Positions 55,754-64,000 of a stretch of 64,000 nucleotides of DNA are shown here, piece by piece. Position 1 is the first letter of the stretch; every line of letters begins with the position of its first letter. The stretch covers positions 124,001 through 188,000 of the forward strand of contig NZ_UWYY01000015.1 of assembly GCF_900608595.1 (NCBI RefSeq). The letters run 5' to 3'. Below the pieces are notes generated by a model, which saw only the letters and a program-made list of their open reading frames with translations, was not told the DNA's origin and did not search any database. The position numbers and the translations under genes were made by a program. This DNA comes from Promicromonospora panici. Its GTDB lineage: Bacteria > Actinomycetota > Actinomycetes > Actinomycetales > Cellulomonadaceae.

Positions 55754-56972
55754 GATCCGGAGCGGGGGCGGGGGCAAGGTGGCGTGGGCCGGCACGACGA
55801 GGTGACAGCGACCACGTCCACAGCGCGCCGACGACGGCGATCCCCGCGGCGACCCCGAACGCCCACGAAGTCCCCACCGCCGCAGCGGTGAGCCCGAGAA
55901 CCATCGGCCCCGCTCCGAGCCCCAGGTCGAGCGCCATGCTGGCGGTCCCCGACGCCACCCCGCGCTCGCGGGGGGTCGCGGTGGCGAAGATCGCGGAGAA
56001 GAAAGCCGGCGTGCTGAAGGTGACCCCGGCCCCCATGAGCGCCGACCCGGCGATCAGCGCCAGGGGCGTCCGCAGGCCGGCCATCAGGAGGAGGCCGGCC
56101 GCGATCGTAGCGAGCGAACCCGCGCCGAGGGCCAGGGCAGGAAGCCGGTCGACGACTCGCGCGAACGCGACCCGTCCGACGACGACGACGCAGCCGTAGA
56201 CCAGCAGCGGGAGGCTGACGTTCGGCATCGCGATCGACTCGGCGCGCAGGGTGGCGAACGCCAGGAACCCGCCCATCGCGATCACGGACGCGAGGAAGCC
56301 GAGGCCCGGGCCGATCGCCGGCCGGTGGATCCACGCGGGCCGGCGAGTCGTGTCGGAGTCCGAGACCGGGCCGGACGGCCGCGTCTCGCCGATGGAGCCG
56401 GCCACGGCCGCCGCCCCGAGCGCGAGCACGCCCGCGCCGTACCAGGCGCCGGTGAATCCCACCGTGCGGATCAGCAGCTCGCCGAGCGGCGGGCCCAGGG
56501 TGATTCCGAGGTACAGGCCGAGTGAGTTGTAGCTCAACGCCTCCCCTCGTCGGCTCGAGGGCGCGAGGTCGGCGAGCGCCGCGAGGGACGCGACGAAGAA
56601 GGCGGCCTCGGCGACACCGAGGAGCAGGCGCAGCGCGACCACGAGCGCGAGCGAGTCGGCGTGCGCGGTGAGGGCCAGCGTCGTCGCCGCGAGGATCCCG
56701 CCGCCGATCATGAGCGGTGCGCGTCCCCAGGCATCGCAGAGCCGTCCCACGACCGGGCGCAGGAGGAGGGCGGAGAGCGCGAAGGCGCCGAACGCGATCC
56801 CGGCGCCGGCCGCGTCCGAGCCCAGTGGGCCCGTGACGTACAGGGGGAGCGCGAGGATGCTGACGCCGGCGGCGGTGAAGTACGCGAGGTCGGCCAGGGA
56901 AAGGCGCACGAAGGACGATGTCAGGAGAGGTTCGCGTGGAGGAGCGTCCGTCGTGGGCGTCGAGGTGTACAT
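55713..56972 (-). CDS. MFS transporter
   Basis: 419 residues with 12 membrane spans. Motif A-like RPVVGRLCDAWGRAPLMIGGG follows span 2; LLLGVAEAAFFVASLAALADLAPSSRRGEALSYNSLGLYLGITLGPPLGE is the proline/glycine-rich motif C of drug/sugar efflux-type MFS; ERGVASGTASMALDLGLGAGP repeats the fold in the second half. Start ATG 56972 is preceded by CTGAGGGC. The last 41 bp overlap the convergent subtilase gene, giving a basic/Pro-rich tail. Substrate unknown; efflux most likely. Confidence 0.9.
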   Translation of the reverse strand: MYTSTPTTDAPPREPLLTSSFVRLSLADLAYFTAAGVSILALPLYVTGPLGSDAAGAGIAFGAFALSALLLRPVVGRLCDAWGRAPLMIGGGILAATTLALTAHADSLALVVALRLLLGVAEAAFFVASLAALADLAPSSRRGEALSYNSLGLYLGITLGPPLGELLIRTVGFTGAWYGAGVLALGAAAVAGSIGETRPSGPVSDSDTTRRPAWIHRPAIGPGLGFLASVIAMGGFLAFATLRAESIAMPNVSLPLLVYGCVVVVGRVAFARVVDRLPALALGAGSLATIAAGLLLMAGLRTPLALIAGSALMGAGVTFSTPAFFSAIFATATPRERGVASGTASMALDLGLGAGPMVLGLTAAAVGTSWAFGVAAGIAVVGALWTWSLSPRRAGPRHLAPAPAPDLTARRRTPGSPSR

Positions 56973-57020
56973 GCCCTCAGGGTCGGGCTGGGCCGGGCGC
57001 CCGTGCATGGGTAGACCTAC

Positions 57021-58715
57021 CTATCTTGCGCGACGTGGGTCGCGGCCCGCCGCGGGGTCGCCCTGGCCCGGTTGCGAGCCGTCGTCCCTCGGTCCGCCGA
57101 AGAGGCCGTGCTCCATGGCGAACAGGGCCGCTCCGGCCCGCGTGGCGACCTCGATCCGCGAGTACACGTCCTGAACGTGGTGCTCGGCGGTCCGCGGGGA
57201 GATGACCAGCCTCCTGCCGATCTCCTTGTTGGACAGCCCGGCGGCCACGAGCCGGAGCACCTCGACCTGCCGCGGGCTGAGCCCTGCCGGGCGGGGCCGC
57301 CGCCCGGCGCCGGGGTGGCCGGCCGCGGCGAGCACAGCCTCGACGGCGTCGCCGTCGAGGCGGCCGGCCCGGACCTCCGCCCGGACCCGGTCCGCGGCCT
57401 CGGTGGCGGAGTGCGGGGGTTCGTGCGGGCGGCCCTCGAGCAGGGTCCGGTAGGCGTCGGCTGCGGCCAGCACACGTGCCTCGATCGACAGGTCGGTCGC
57501 GAGCGCGCCCCGCGGGTAGCCGCTGCCGTCCAGGTGCTCATGGTGCCGCCCCACGAGCGGAGCCACTGGGGCGAGGGCGGCGACGCGAGCCACGATCCGC
57601 TCCCCGTGGTAAGGGTGGAGACGTGCCTGGTCGCGCTCGGACGCACTCAGCGGGCCGGGCTTGTTCCACACCCTGCTGGAGACGCCGGCGCGACCGATGT
57701 CGTGCAGGTGGCCGGCGCAGCGCAGCCGGCCGAGCGCGTCCTGGCCGAGCCCGGCCCGGCGGCCCGCGGCGGCCGCGAGGTCAGCCACGGCAGAGCTGTG
57801 CCCGTGCAGCCACGGGCTCTTGAGGTCGACCATGTCTCCGAACACACGGGCCACCTGCTCGAGGCGCGCCGGGTCGACCAGGCGCACGGGGTCGGGCTCG
57901 ACGTCGAGCAGGAGCTCGTACGCGTCGACCTCGCCGATCCCGTCGAGCACCTCGTCCGCGCGCTCCAGGCAGACGGCTGCCAGCTCCGGGTCAAGCGTCT
58001 TCCCGGCCCGGCGCCGGACCTCGGCGGTCGCGCGGTCGCGCGAGTCGAGCAAAGCGAACAGCGTGGCGATCGCCGCGACGTGCGCCAGGCGAGTGGCGTA
58101 CGGGATGGCTGCACCTGCCACGGCGGGGACACCGCTGCCGTCCCATGACGCCGTGGTGTGCGCGAGCGCGTCCAGCACCGGCCCGGGGAGCCCGAGGCGG
58201 CGGGCCGCCGTGCGGGCCACCTCGCACGTCGCGGCAGGTCCGCCTCGGTCGAGAGCGGCGGAGTGGCGCAGGACGGCTGCCGTGACGCCTAGGCGCGACC
58301 GTCCCGTCGCCGAGGCGAGAGCCGGGACGAGCGTGGCGAGCGTCTCGCGCGTGCTGAGGTCGGCTTGCAGGAAGGCCCGGGTCGCGACGACGTCGTCGCC
58401 CAGGGCTGCTGCGAGCTCGACCGAGTACGCCGTGCAGCCGACGTGCTCCAGCAGGGAGACGTAGACGACGTCCCGGACCGCCTCCGCGTCGCCCCCCAGG
58501 GCCCGGGCGAGCCGGGATGCGACGACCGCGCGGGCGAGCGACTCGTCGGCCGCGGCACCTGTGCCTAGATCCGTGACAGCGGCCAGCCCTCCGAGGAGCC
58601 CGAGGAGGCGGAACATCTCTTCACGATGGCATACGGAAGGCTCGTCCACCCAGAGGAACGGCCCGTCCACGACTCGGCGCCTTGCTGTTGGCGTCCTCAC
58701 CATCTCGACAGTCAC
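57021..58715 (-). CDS. HD-GYP domain protein with LuxR-type DNA-binding domain
   Basis: 564 residues. An N-terminal degenerate HD domain (about 60-150, SLLEHVGCTAYSVELAAALG, where HD is HV) precedes a canonical HD-GYP domain: HLHDIGRAG (His338-Asp339), HHEHLDGSGYP (His391-Glu393, Gly-Tyr-Pro 399-401), then a LuxR/GerE helix-turn-helix (GLSPRQVEVLRLVAAGLSNKEIGRRLVISPRTAEHHVQDVYSRI, ~477-525). HD-GYP domains in other phyla hydrolyse cyclic di-nucleotides; here direct gene control is implied. The start GTG 58715 overlaps the GH78 stop as GTGA, linking it to rhamnoside use. ATG 58703 is an alternative. Confidence 0.88.
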   Translation of the reverse strand: MTVEMVRTPTARRRVVDGPFLWVDEPSVCHREEMFRLLGLLGGLAAVTDLGTGAAADESLARAVVASRLARALGGDAEAVRDVVYVSLLEHVGCTAYSVELAAALGDDVVATRAFLQADLSTRETLATLVPALASATGRSRLGVTAAVLRHSAALDRGGPAATCEVARTAARRLGLPGPVLDALAHTTASWDGSGVPAVAGAAIPYATRLAHVAAIATLFALLDSRDRATAEVRRRAGKTLDPELAAVCLERADEVLDGIGEVDAYELLLDVEPDPVRLVDPARLEQVARVFGDMVDLKSPWLHGHSSAVADLAAAAGRRAGLGQDALGRLRCAGHLHDIGRAGVSSRVWNKPGPLSASERDQARLHPYHGERIVARVAALAPVAPLVGRHHEHLDGSGYPRGALATDLSIEARVLAAADAYRTLLEGRPHEPPHSATEAADRVRAEVRAGRLDGDAVEAVLAAAGHPGAGRRPRPAGLSPRQVEVLRLVAAGLSNKEIGRRLVISPRTAEHHVQDVYSRIEVATRAGAALFAMEHGLFGGPRDDGSQPGQGDPAAGRDPRRAR

Positions 58716-61700
58716 CGCTCCGCGACGAACGTGTACCGGCCCGATCCGACCCGCACCACTGCGACGCCGTCCTCGGCCGACACCCCCGTGACACCCTCGG
58801 CCCGGCGCAGCGGACGCCCGTGCTCGGTGACCGCCTCGGGATCATGCGCGGGAACCCGCACCGTCGCCGTCGACCCGACCGGCACGGTCACGGTGAGGCT
58901 GAGCTCGCCGTCCGTGCGCTGCCACTCGCTGGCCACGGTGCCGTACGGCGTCCGGGTCGCTGCCCGTGCCCGGTCGAGGTGGTCGGTGACCGCCGGGGCG
59001 ATCGTGATGTCCCGGTACCCCGTCTCGGCCGACGGCTGGATGCCGGCGACGTGCTGGTAGAACCAGTCGTCGACGGTGCCGAGGAAGTAGTGGCCGTAGG
59101 ACCGCGCCTCCAGCGACCAGTGCTCCCACATGGAGGTGGCGCCGTTCTCGATCATGTAGCCCCAGCTCGGGTACCCGGTCTGAACGGCGAGCTCGTAGGC
59201 GACGTCGGTGTACCCGTGCTGGGTCAGCACCGGTAGCAGCCACTTGGTGCCGAGCACACCCGTGTTGAGCCTGGTGCCCTTGGCGCGCACGTCGGCGACG
59301 ATGCTGTCGACGACCCGCCGCGTCGTGGCGGCGTCGGGCACGAGACCGAAGGCCACGGCGAGCACGTTGTGCGTCTGCCGGTAGCCGCGGTCGCCGTCGC
59401 CGCGGTAGTGCCCGGCGTCCCGGTCGAGGAAGGTGTTGTTGAACGCGGCCCTGATCGTGGCGGCGTTCCGGGCGAAGTGCTCGACGTCGGCAGCCTTGCC
59501 GAGGAACCCGGCGCTGCGTCGCATGTATGTCGTCATGGAGTACAGGAACGCCGTGCCCGAGACCCGCAGGTCCTCGGGCGCGTTGCCGCCCGCCGGGCTC
59601 GCCTCGGGGCTGACCCAGTCGCCGAGCCGCGCGTCGGTGACGATGCCGCCCTGGGACCGGTCGAACTCCAGGTCGACGTACGCCTTCATGCCGTCGTAGC
59701 ACTCGGCCAGCACGCGCGTGTCCCCGCCGTACTGGTAGAGCCACCAGGGGATCATCACGTAGGCCGCGTGCCACGGCGGGCAGACGCCCCATTCGCCCCA
59801 GTCCCCCGAGCTGGGCGCGATGACGAGCGGGCGGCCCTGGGCGTCCCGCGTCTCCTGGACGTCGCGCAGCCACTTGGCGAACAGCTCGTGCACGTCGAGG
59901 TTCAGCAGGAACATCTCCGCGCCGAGGGCGGCGTCGCCGGTCCAGCCGTTCTTCTCGAACATCGGCGTGTCGGTGGGGATGCCGTGGATGTTGTTCTTCA
60001 GCGTGTCGACGACGGCGCGATGGGTCCGGTTCATGATCTCGCTCGAGCTGTCGAACGTCCCGGTCTCCCGGGCGGCCGTGTGCACCACCCGCGCGGTGAA
60101 GGCCGCCGGGGGAGGTGGGGTGTCGTGGGGCCACCCGGTGACCTCGATGTACTGGAAGCCCTTGTAGGAGAAGCGGGGTTCCCACGTCTCCGGCTCCGAG
60201 CCTGCGTCCGGCTCCGTGGCCCCGGCCCCGGCCAGGGTGAAGCGGTCGGTCTGGAAGCCGGCCTGGAACCCGCCGTTGTTGCTCATGTTGACGCGCCCGC
60301 CGGCCGCGAGCTTCTCGCCGTGCGCGGCCCGGATCGTCGCACCGGCCGGCCCGGTCACGGTGTACCGCACCCAGCCCGCGATGACCCGGGGGAACTTCAC
60401 CACGTAGACGCCCGGCTCCGGCTCGGTGACCTCGACAGCTGGTAGTGACTCGGTCACCTCGATCGGCTGCTGGCGCTGGTTGACCAGGACGCCCTGTGGG
60501 CCCGGCGCCGTCGAGGCGGCCGCCCACTCGCCGTCGTCGAACCCGACCGAGTCCCAGCCGGGCAGGGTCCGGCGCGCGTCGTACGCCTCGCCGCCGTAGA
60601 GGTCGTCGAACACCGTCGGCCCGTCGTGTATCCGCCAGTTCGCGTCCGTGACCACGTGCTCGACGGCGCCCCCGGCGTACCGCAGGTGCAGCACTGCGCG
60701 CACCACGGGCTCGTCGTGCCACGGCGGCGACTCCCAGCGCCACACGTTGCCTCCGGTCATCCCGTAGAAGCCGCGGCCCAGCTCGAGACCCAGCGCGTTG
60801 CGGCCCTGCCGCAGCCCTCGCGTCACGTCGGCGGCCGTGTACTGGACGGTGTCGTCGTAGTCGGCGAATCCCGGCGAGAGCACGTGGTCGTCGGCGGGCG
60901 CGCCGTTCAGCGACACGTCCGCGTACCCGCCCGCGGCCAGGTAGAGCACGGCGCGCTCGAGGCGCGGCCCGACCTCGAACTCCTTACGCAGCAGCGGTGC
61001 CGGCAGCGGGTCGCGCGTCGGCGGCCGCACGCCGCTGCCCCACGGCCCCGAGCCGTAGGCCGCGATCTCGGCGGCCTGGTCCCAGCCGGAGTCGTCGAGG
61101 TCGGGGCGTGCGAAGTCCGCCGGGAACTGGGTCGCGGCCTTCCAGGCGCTCCCGGTTGTCAGAGTGGACGTCGTCCCGTCCGACCAGGTCAGGCGCACGA
61201 CGGCGAGCACGGCCCCAGGGCTGGCCGCGTCGTTGGTCCCGCGCACGGCGACTACCGTCGTGCCGCCCGCGACGTCGACGTCGTAGAAGCGGGAGCCCTG
61301 CCAGCCGTTCTCGACGGGCTCGGTCGCGCCGACCTGGGCGCCGTCCACCCAGAGCGTGAAGGAGTCGTCGGCGGTGATCAGGACCTCGGCCCGCGTCGCC
61401 GACGCGCCGTCCGGGGCCGGCTGCGTGAGCCGGAACGCACGGTCCTGACCGGGCAGCTCGCCTTCCGCCGCCCAGATCCACGAGGCGCCGTCGAAGGTCA
61501 GGTCGGTGACCTGGTCCGAGCCGCGCTGATTGCCGATCCACGCGGCGCCGGCCCAGTCGCTCTCGTCGTACAGCCCGGTGCGGAAGTCCGACGTCGTCGT
61601 ACAACTCCCGTGCGTGGTCGCGACGTCCACCCGCCAGGTGTAGTCCGTGGCGGCGCGCAGCGGAGGCCCGTCGTACTCGATGTTCGCCGACTCGTGGGAC

Positions 61701-62032
61701 GGTACGACGCCGCTGTCCCACACCTCGCGGGGGCGCGGACCGCGGGTGCTGACCCGCAGCCGGTAGGACTCCTGTTCGACGCCGCGCCGGTCCGACTCGA
61801 TGGTCCACGAGAACCGTGGCCGGTCGACGTCGATCCCGAGCGGGCTGGTCTTCTTCTCGACGAGCGGGTTGTCCAACCGCACGGCGCTGACGCCGCCGCG
61901 TCCAGGCTCGGCGGCCGCGGCGAAGGCTGCGGAGGCGCTGCCCGGCAGGGCTGTCGGCAAGGTGGCGGGCAGAGCCGCGGCGGTCGAGGCGACGCCGGCG
62001 GTCTTCAGGAACAATCTGCGGTCCAGGGTCAT
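58712..62032 (-). CDS. Tat-exported glycoside hydrolase family 78 (alpha-L-rhamnosidase)
   Basis: 1106 residues. The N-terminus MTLDRRLFLKTAGVASTAAALPATLPTALPGSASA is a twin-arginine signal. It is followed by an Ig-like domain (NPLVEKKTSPLGIDVDRPRFSW), two beta domains with the rhamnosidase N-terminal fold (LRKEFEVGPRLERAVLYLAAGGYADVSLNG) and the six-hairpin barrel: HGIPTDTPMFEKNGWTGDAALGAEMFLLN, SSGDWGEWGVCPPWHAAYVMIPWWLYQYGGDT and ENGATSMWEHWSLE, carrying the catalytic glutamates and acidic pocket. Start ATG 62032 follows CGGAGGCGTC. Removes terminal rhamnose from pectin, gum or glycosides outside the cell. Confidence 0.94.
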   Translation of the reverse strand: MTLDRRLFLKTAGVASTAAALPATLPTALPGSASAAFAAAAEPGRGGVSAVRLDNPLVEKKTSPLGIDVDRPRFSWTIESDRRGVEQESYRLRVSTRGPRPREVWDSGVVPSHESANIEYDGPPLRAATDYTWRVDVATTHGSCTTTSDFRTGLYDESDWAGAAWIGNQRGSDQVTDLTFDGASWIWAAEGELPGQDRAFRLTQPAPDGASATRAEVLITADDSFTLWVDGAQVGATEPVENGWQGSRFYDVDVAGGTTVVAVRGTNDAASPGAVLAVVRLTWSDGTTSTLTTGSAWKAATQFPADFARPDLDDSGWDQAAEIAAYGSGPWGSGVRPPTRDPLPAPLLRKEFEVGPRLERAVLYLAAGGYADVSLNGAPADDHVLSPGFADYDDTVQYTAADVTRGLRQGRNALGLELGRGFYGMTGGNVWRWESPPWHDEPVVRAVLHLRYAGGAVEHVVTDANWRIHDGPTVFDDLYGGEAYDARRTLPGWDSVGFDDGEWAAASTAPGPQGVLVNQRQQPIEVTESLPAVEVTEPEPGVYVVKFPRVIAGWVRYTVTGPAGATIRAAHGEKLAAGGRVNMSNNGGFQAGFQTDRFTLAGAGATEPDAGSEPETWEPRFSYKGFQYIEVTGWPHDTPPPPAAFTARVVHTAARETGTFDSSSEIMNRTHRAVVDTLKNNIHGIPTDTPMFEKNGWTGDAALGAEMFLLNLDVHELFAKWLRDVQETRDAQGRPLVIAPSSGDWGEWGVCPPWHAAYVMIPWWLYQYGGDTRVLAECYDGMKAYVDLEFDRSQGGIVTDARLGDWVSPEASPAGGNAPEDLRVSGTAFLYSMTTYMRRSAGFLGKAADVEHFARNAATIRAAFNNTFLDRDAGHYRGDGDRGYRQTHNVLAVAFGLVPDAATTRRVVDSIVADVRAKGTRLNTGVLGTKWLLPVLTQHGYTDVAYELAVQTGYPSWGYMIENGATSMWEHWSLEARSYGHYFLGTVDDWFYQHVAGIQPSAETGYRDITIAPAVTDHLDRARAATRTPYGTVASEWQRTDGELSLTVTVPVGSTATVRVPAHDPEAVTEHGRPLRRAEGVTGVSAEDGVAVVRVGSGRYTFVAER

Positions 62033-62088
62033 GACGCCTCCGGGCGGGTCCGATCTTCTTCGATCGTCCGGTTGGGTGGTGAGCTCCG

Positions 62089-62102
62089 TTGCAACGTTTC
62101 AA
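62089..62102. promoter_or_regulatory. LacI-type operator TTGCAACGTTTCAA before GH78
   Basis: Near-palindrome centred on CG, the classic LacI/GalR operator form, 56 bp upstream of the GH78 start codon. It differs from the CCGTGAA sites of the glycan locus and probably belonged to the LacI gene now decayed upstream. Confidence 0.65.
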
Positions 62103-62264
62103 CCACGCGCGGCCAGTGTAGGGCGGCGGTGTCCCTGAGGCCAGGGCCAGGGCGAACGTCAGGAGGGGCCGGCGCGCCGGGGGGCGGCGACCGACCCACG
62201 CGAGCGAAGCGGCATGGGCAGGCGGTGGACGAGGCCGTCCGGCGCGGCCGGGCGCCCCGCCCTC
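62103..62264. other. Non-coding stretch between GH78 promoter and LacI remnant
   Basis: About 160 bp of very GC-rich sequence. No gene, start codon with ribosome site, or convincing hairpin was found. Confidence 0.4.
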
Positions 62265-62446
62265 TCAGGGCCGCACCTGCTCCAGGAGCAGCTCGACCGC
62301 CCGCCGGCCCAGCGCGCGGTGGGGCAGCGCGAACGTCGTGAGCCCGGGCCGCAGCCAGCCGGCGACCGACGCGTCGTCGAACGAGACGACCGACACGTCG
62401 TCGGGGATGGTCAGGCCCGCCCCCTGGACGACGGCCCTTCTCACGG
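62265..62446 (-). pseudogene. LacI-family regulator, C-terminal remnant
   Basis: Minus-strand translation gives GSAVRRAVVQGAGLTIPDD, then VSVVSFDDASVAGWLRPGL and TTFALPHRALGRRAVELLLEQVRP followed by TGA. This matches the last ~60 residues of LacI/GalR regulators ('AGLTIPDDVSVVGFDD...PLTTVRQP...LGRRAVELLL'). No helix-turn-helix or effector domain remains upstream; the frame is closed by TAG at 62460. The reading frame of the surviving part is intact, so decay is by large deletion. Confidence 0.8.
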
Positions 62447-62494
62447 CAGAACCAACTATCTAGCACCCGCGACCAACACGGGTGCCCCACCTCC

Positions 62495-62500
62495 TATGCT
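62495..62500 (+). promoter_or_regulatory. -10 element for leaderless transcript
   Basis: TATGCT ends seven bases before GTG 62508. No ribosome-binding sequence precedes that start, so transcription probably begins at the start codon. Confidence 0.5.
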
Positions 62501-62507
62501 TCGGGAC

Positions 62508-63026
62508 GTGACCGAGATCAGCTTCCGTGGCAAGACCCCGCGAGTGTCGCCGTCCGCCTGGCTCGCCCCCACCGCGACCGTCATCGGGTCGGTGGAGATC
62601 GCGGAGCGGGCGAGTGTCTTCTGGGGCGCGGTCCTGCGCGGTGACGGCGACGACATCCGGATCGGTCCGGAGGCCAACCTCCAGGAGATGGTCGTGGTCC
62701 ACGCCGACGCCGGGCTGCCGGTGTCCGTCGGGGCGCGGGTGAGCGTGGGCCACGCCGCCGTCCTGCACGGCTGCACGATCGAGGACGACGTGCTCGTCGG
62801 GATGTCCGCGACCGTGCTCAACGGCGCGGTCGTTGGCGCCGGGTCCCTGGTGGCCGCGGGCACCGTCGTCCGGGAGAACATGGTCGTGCCGCCGGGATCC
62901 CTGGTCGCGGGTATTCCTGGCGTCGTGCGGCGGGAAATCTCCTCCGGCGAGCGAGACGCGATCGCTCAGAACGCGGACCACTACGTGCGCCTTGCCGGTG
63001 AGTACGCGGATCTGTTTCGGGCTTGA
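62508..63026 (+). CDS. Gamma-carbonic-anhydrase-like hexapeptide-repeat protein
   Basis: 172 residues of left-handed beta-helix hexapeptide repeats: AWLAPTATVIGSVEIAERASVFWGAVLRGDGDDIRIGPEANLQEMVVVHADAG, VGHAAVLHGCTIEDDVLVGMSATVLNGAVVGAGSLVAAGTVV. The metal-binding His residues of the gamma-CA/PaaY/YrdA group are visible (HADAG, GHAAVLHG). Length is typical. Start GTG 62508 is preferred: TATGCT stands seven bases upstream as a -10 element, implying a leaderless message; ATG 62496 lies in that element. Carbonic anhydrase, acyltransferase and CoA-thioesterase-like activities all occur in the group. Confidence 0.88.
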   Translation: MTEISFRGKTPRVSPSAWLAPTATVIGSVEIAERASVFWGAVLRGDGDDIRIGPEANLQEMVVVHADAGLPVSVGARVSVGHAAVLHGCTIEDDVLVGMSATVLNGAVVGAGSLVAAGTVVRENMVVPPGSLVAGIPGVVRREISSGERDAIAQNADHYVRLAGEYADLFRA

Positions 63027-63157
63027 CCAGGTCGAGTAGTCAGGTCGCCGTTCGGTCGGTCATGCGGCGAGCCAAGCCTTCGATGCTGAGGCGTTCCCAC
63101 GTGACTTCGTGCGTGGTGAGCTGGTGCTGTCTGAGGATGAGCGGCGCTTCAAGCAAG

Positions 63158-64000
63158 CTAGTGGCCCGTCTCTGAAGTCTTCTGACGGTTGGCCTTCGCG
63201 AGGACTTCGTCGGCGGTCTTGGTCCAGGAGAAGCGGTGGGCGCGGTCGTTCCAGCCGTCGATGAAGGCGCGGATCTTGGCGTTGAGCTCCTTGACGGACT
63301 TGAACACGCCGCGGCGGATGGCTTGGCGCTCGACGATGCCGAACCAGACCTCGGCGAGGTTCATCCAGGACGCGTGGGTCGGTGTGAAGTGGACGTGGAT
63401 GCGCGGGTTGGCCTGCAGCCAGGCCCGGACCTCGGGGGTCTTGTGCGCGGCGTAGTTGTCCATCACCAGGTGCAGCTCCACCTCGGGGTGGGCGCGGGCG
63501 ACCTGGCGCAGGAACGCGAGGAACTCCTGGCGGCGGTGGCGGGGCTTGAGCGCGGCGGTGACGTTGCCGGTGGCGATCTCCAGTGCCGCGAACAGGGTCG
63601 AGGTGCCATGACGCACGTAGTCGTGGCTGCGCCGCTCGATCAGGCCGGGCTGCATCGGGAGGATCGGCTGGGTGCGGTCCAGGGCCTGGATCTGAGACTT
63701 CTCGTCCACGCACAGCACGACCGCGTTCGCGGGCGGGTCCAGGTACAGGCCGACGACGTCGGTCACCTTGCCGACCAGCTCGGGATCGGTGGAGAACCGG
63801 AACGACTCGGCCCGCCACGGCCGGACGCCGTAGGCCCGCCAGGCGCGGGCCACCGTCGAGGCGCTGACACCTAGATGAGCGCCCAGCAGCCGGCTCGACC
63901 AGTGCGTGACCCCGTACTTCTTCGGCGGCGGGCTCAGCGTCGCCGTCACGATCGCCCAGTGATCCACGGTGCGCGGCCGCCCCGCACGCGGCGCGTCGCC
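63158..64000 (-). mobile_element. IS630-family transposase (N-terminus beyond window)
   Basis: The minus-strand frame is open from the window end and stops with TAG at 63158. Visible elements: the second helix-turn-helix (YGVTHWSSRLLGAHLGVSASTVARAW), then the DDE catalytic core with LCVDEKSQIQALDRTQP (first Asp), HLVMDNYAAHKTPEVRAWL (second Asp) and THASWMNLAEVWFGIVERQAIRR (third acid Glu). The order and spacing match IS630/Tc1-mariner elements. No inverted repeat was identified in the 130 bp between the transposase stop and the carbonic-anhydrase-like gene. Whether the element is intact cannot be judged here. Confidence 0.88.

Noticed and set aside
60626..62341. 571-codon + strand frame
   Set aside because: Antisense to the GH78 N-terminal half; no motif and no start context.
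1..64000. tRNA, rRNA or prophage genes
   Set aside because: No conserved tRNA arm pattern, rRNA segment, integrase or phage structural gene was recognised on either strand.

Overview
The window is very GC-rich and densely coded. It has GTG/ATG starts with 4-nt stop/start overlaps, F420-type and DUF222/HNH families, and many LacI/TetR/GntR regulators. This fits a high-GC Gram-positive (Actinomycetota). The glycosidase content and LplABC-type sugar uptake suggest a soil or plant-litter member of the Micrococcales, perhaps near Promicromonospora/Cellulosimicrobium; that placement is inference.

Layout. (1) 1-6598: peptide-type ABC importer operon (end of the binding protein, two permeases, fused double ATPase), then an S15/CocE-type peptidase and a TetR regulator; all five junctions are ATGA overlaps. 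(2) 6611-19808: mixed accessory genes: histidine phosphatase, DUF222-HNH nuclease, NQO-like flavoprotein, three phosphoesterase-type exported proteins (EEP, PhoD, calcineurin-like), DapA-like aldolase, RibD-like reductase, DrrAB-type exporter, deazaflavin reductase-like protein. (3) 19876-25846: a compact catabolic island: FCD-GntR regulator, MFS, RraA-like aldolase, second MFS, DUF1446/AtuA, DUF4387. The palindrome GCTATAGCAAA sits in both control regions. (4) 25807-27612: AraC remnant, repeats, then an SDR-TetR pair behind two palindromes. (5) 27646-51756: a large glycan-use locus, described below. (6) 51872-64000: secreted subtilase, MFS, HD-GYP/LuxR protein coupled to a Tat-exported GH78 rhamnosidase, a decayed LacI gene, gamma-carbonic-anhydrase-like protein, and an IS630-type transposase running off the window.

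The glycan locus reads as one programme. Exported enzymes (a large polysaccharide lyase-like protein, GH76, and nearby GH78) would cut polymer outside. An LplABC-type transporter would import oligosaccharides. Signal-less exo-enzymes GH31, GH43, GH2, GH95, GH36, a second GH43-like protein and GH51 would dismantle them in the cytoplasm. A LacI-family regulator encoded behind GH95 probably controls three transcription units through the operator CCGTGAA-nn-TTCACGG: two tandem copies before the transporter operon, one before GH95-lacI, one before GH36-GH43-GH51. The unrelated enzymes GH95 and GH36 also share an almost identical RBS/start/first-codon module. The substrate cannot be read from sequence; the mix of xylosidase, fucosidase, galactosidase, arabinofuranosidase, lyase and rhamnosidase classes suggests a branched plant glycan such as pectin side chains, arabinogalactan or xyloglucan.

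No rRNA, tRNA or CRISPR array was seen.
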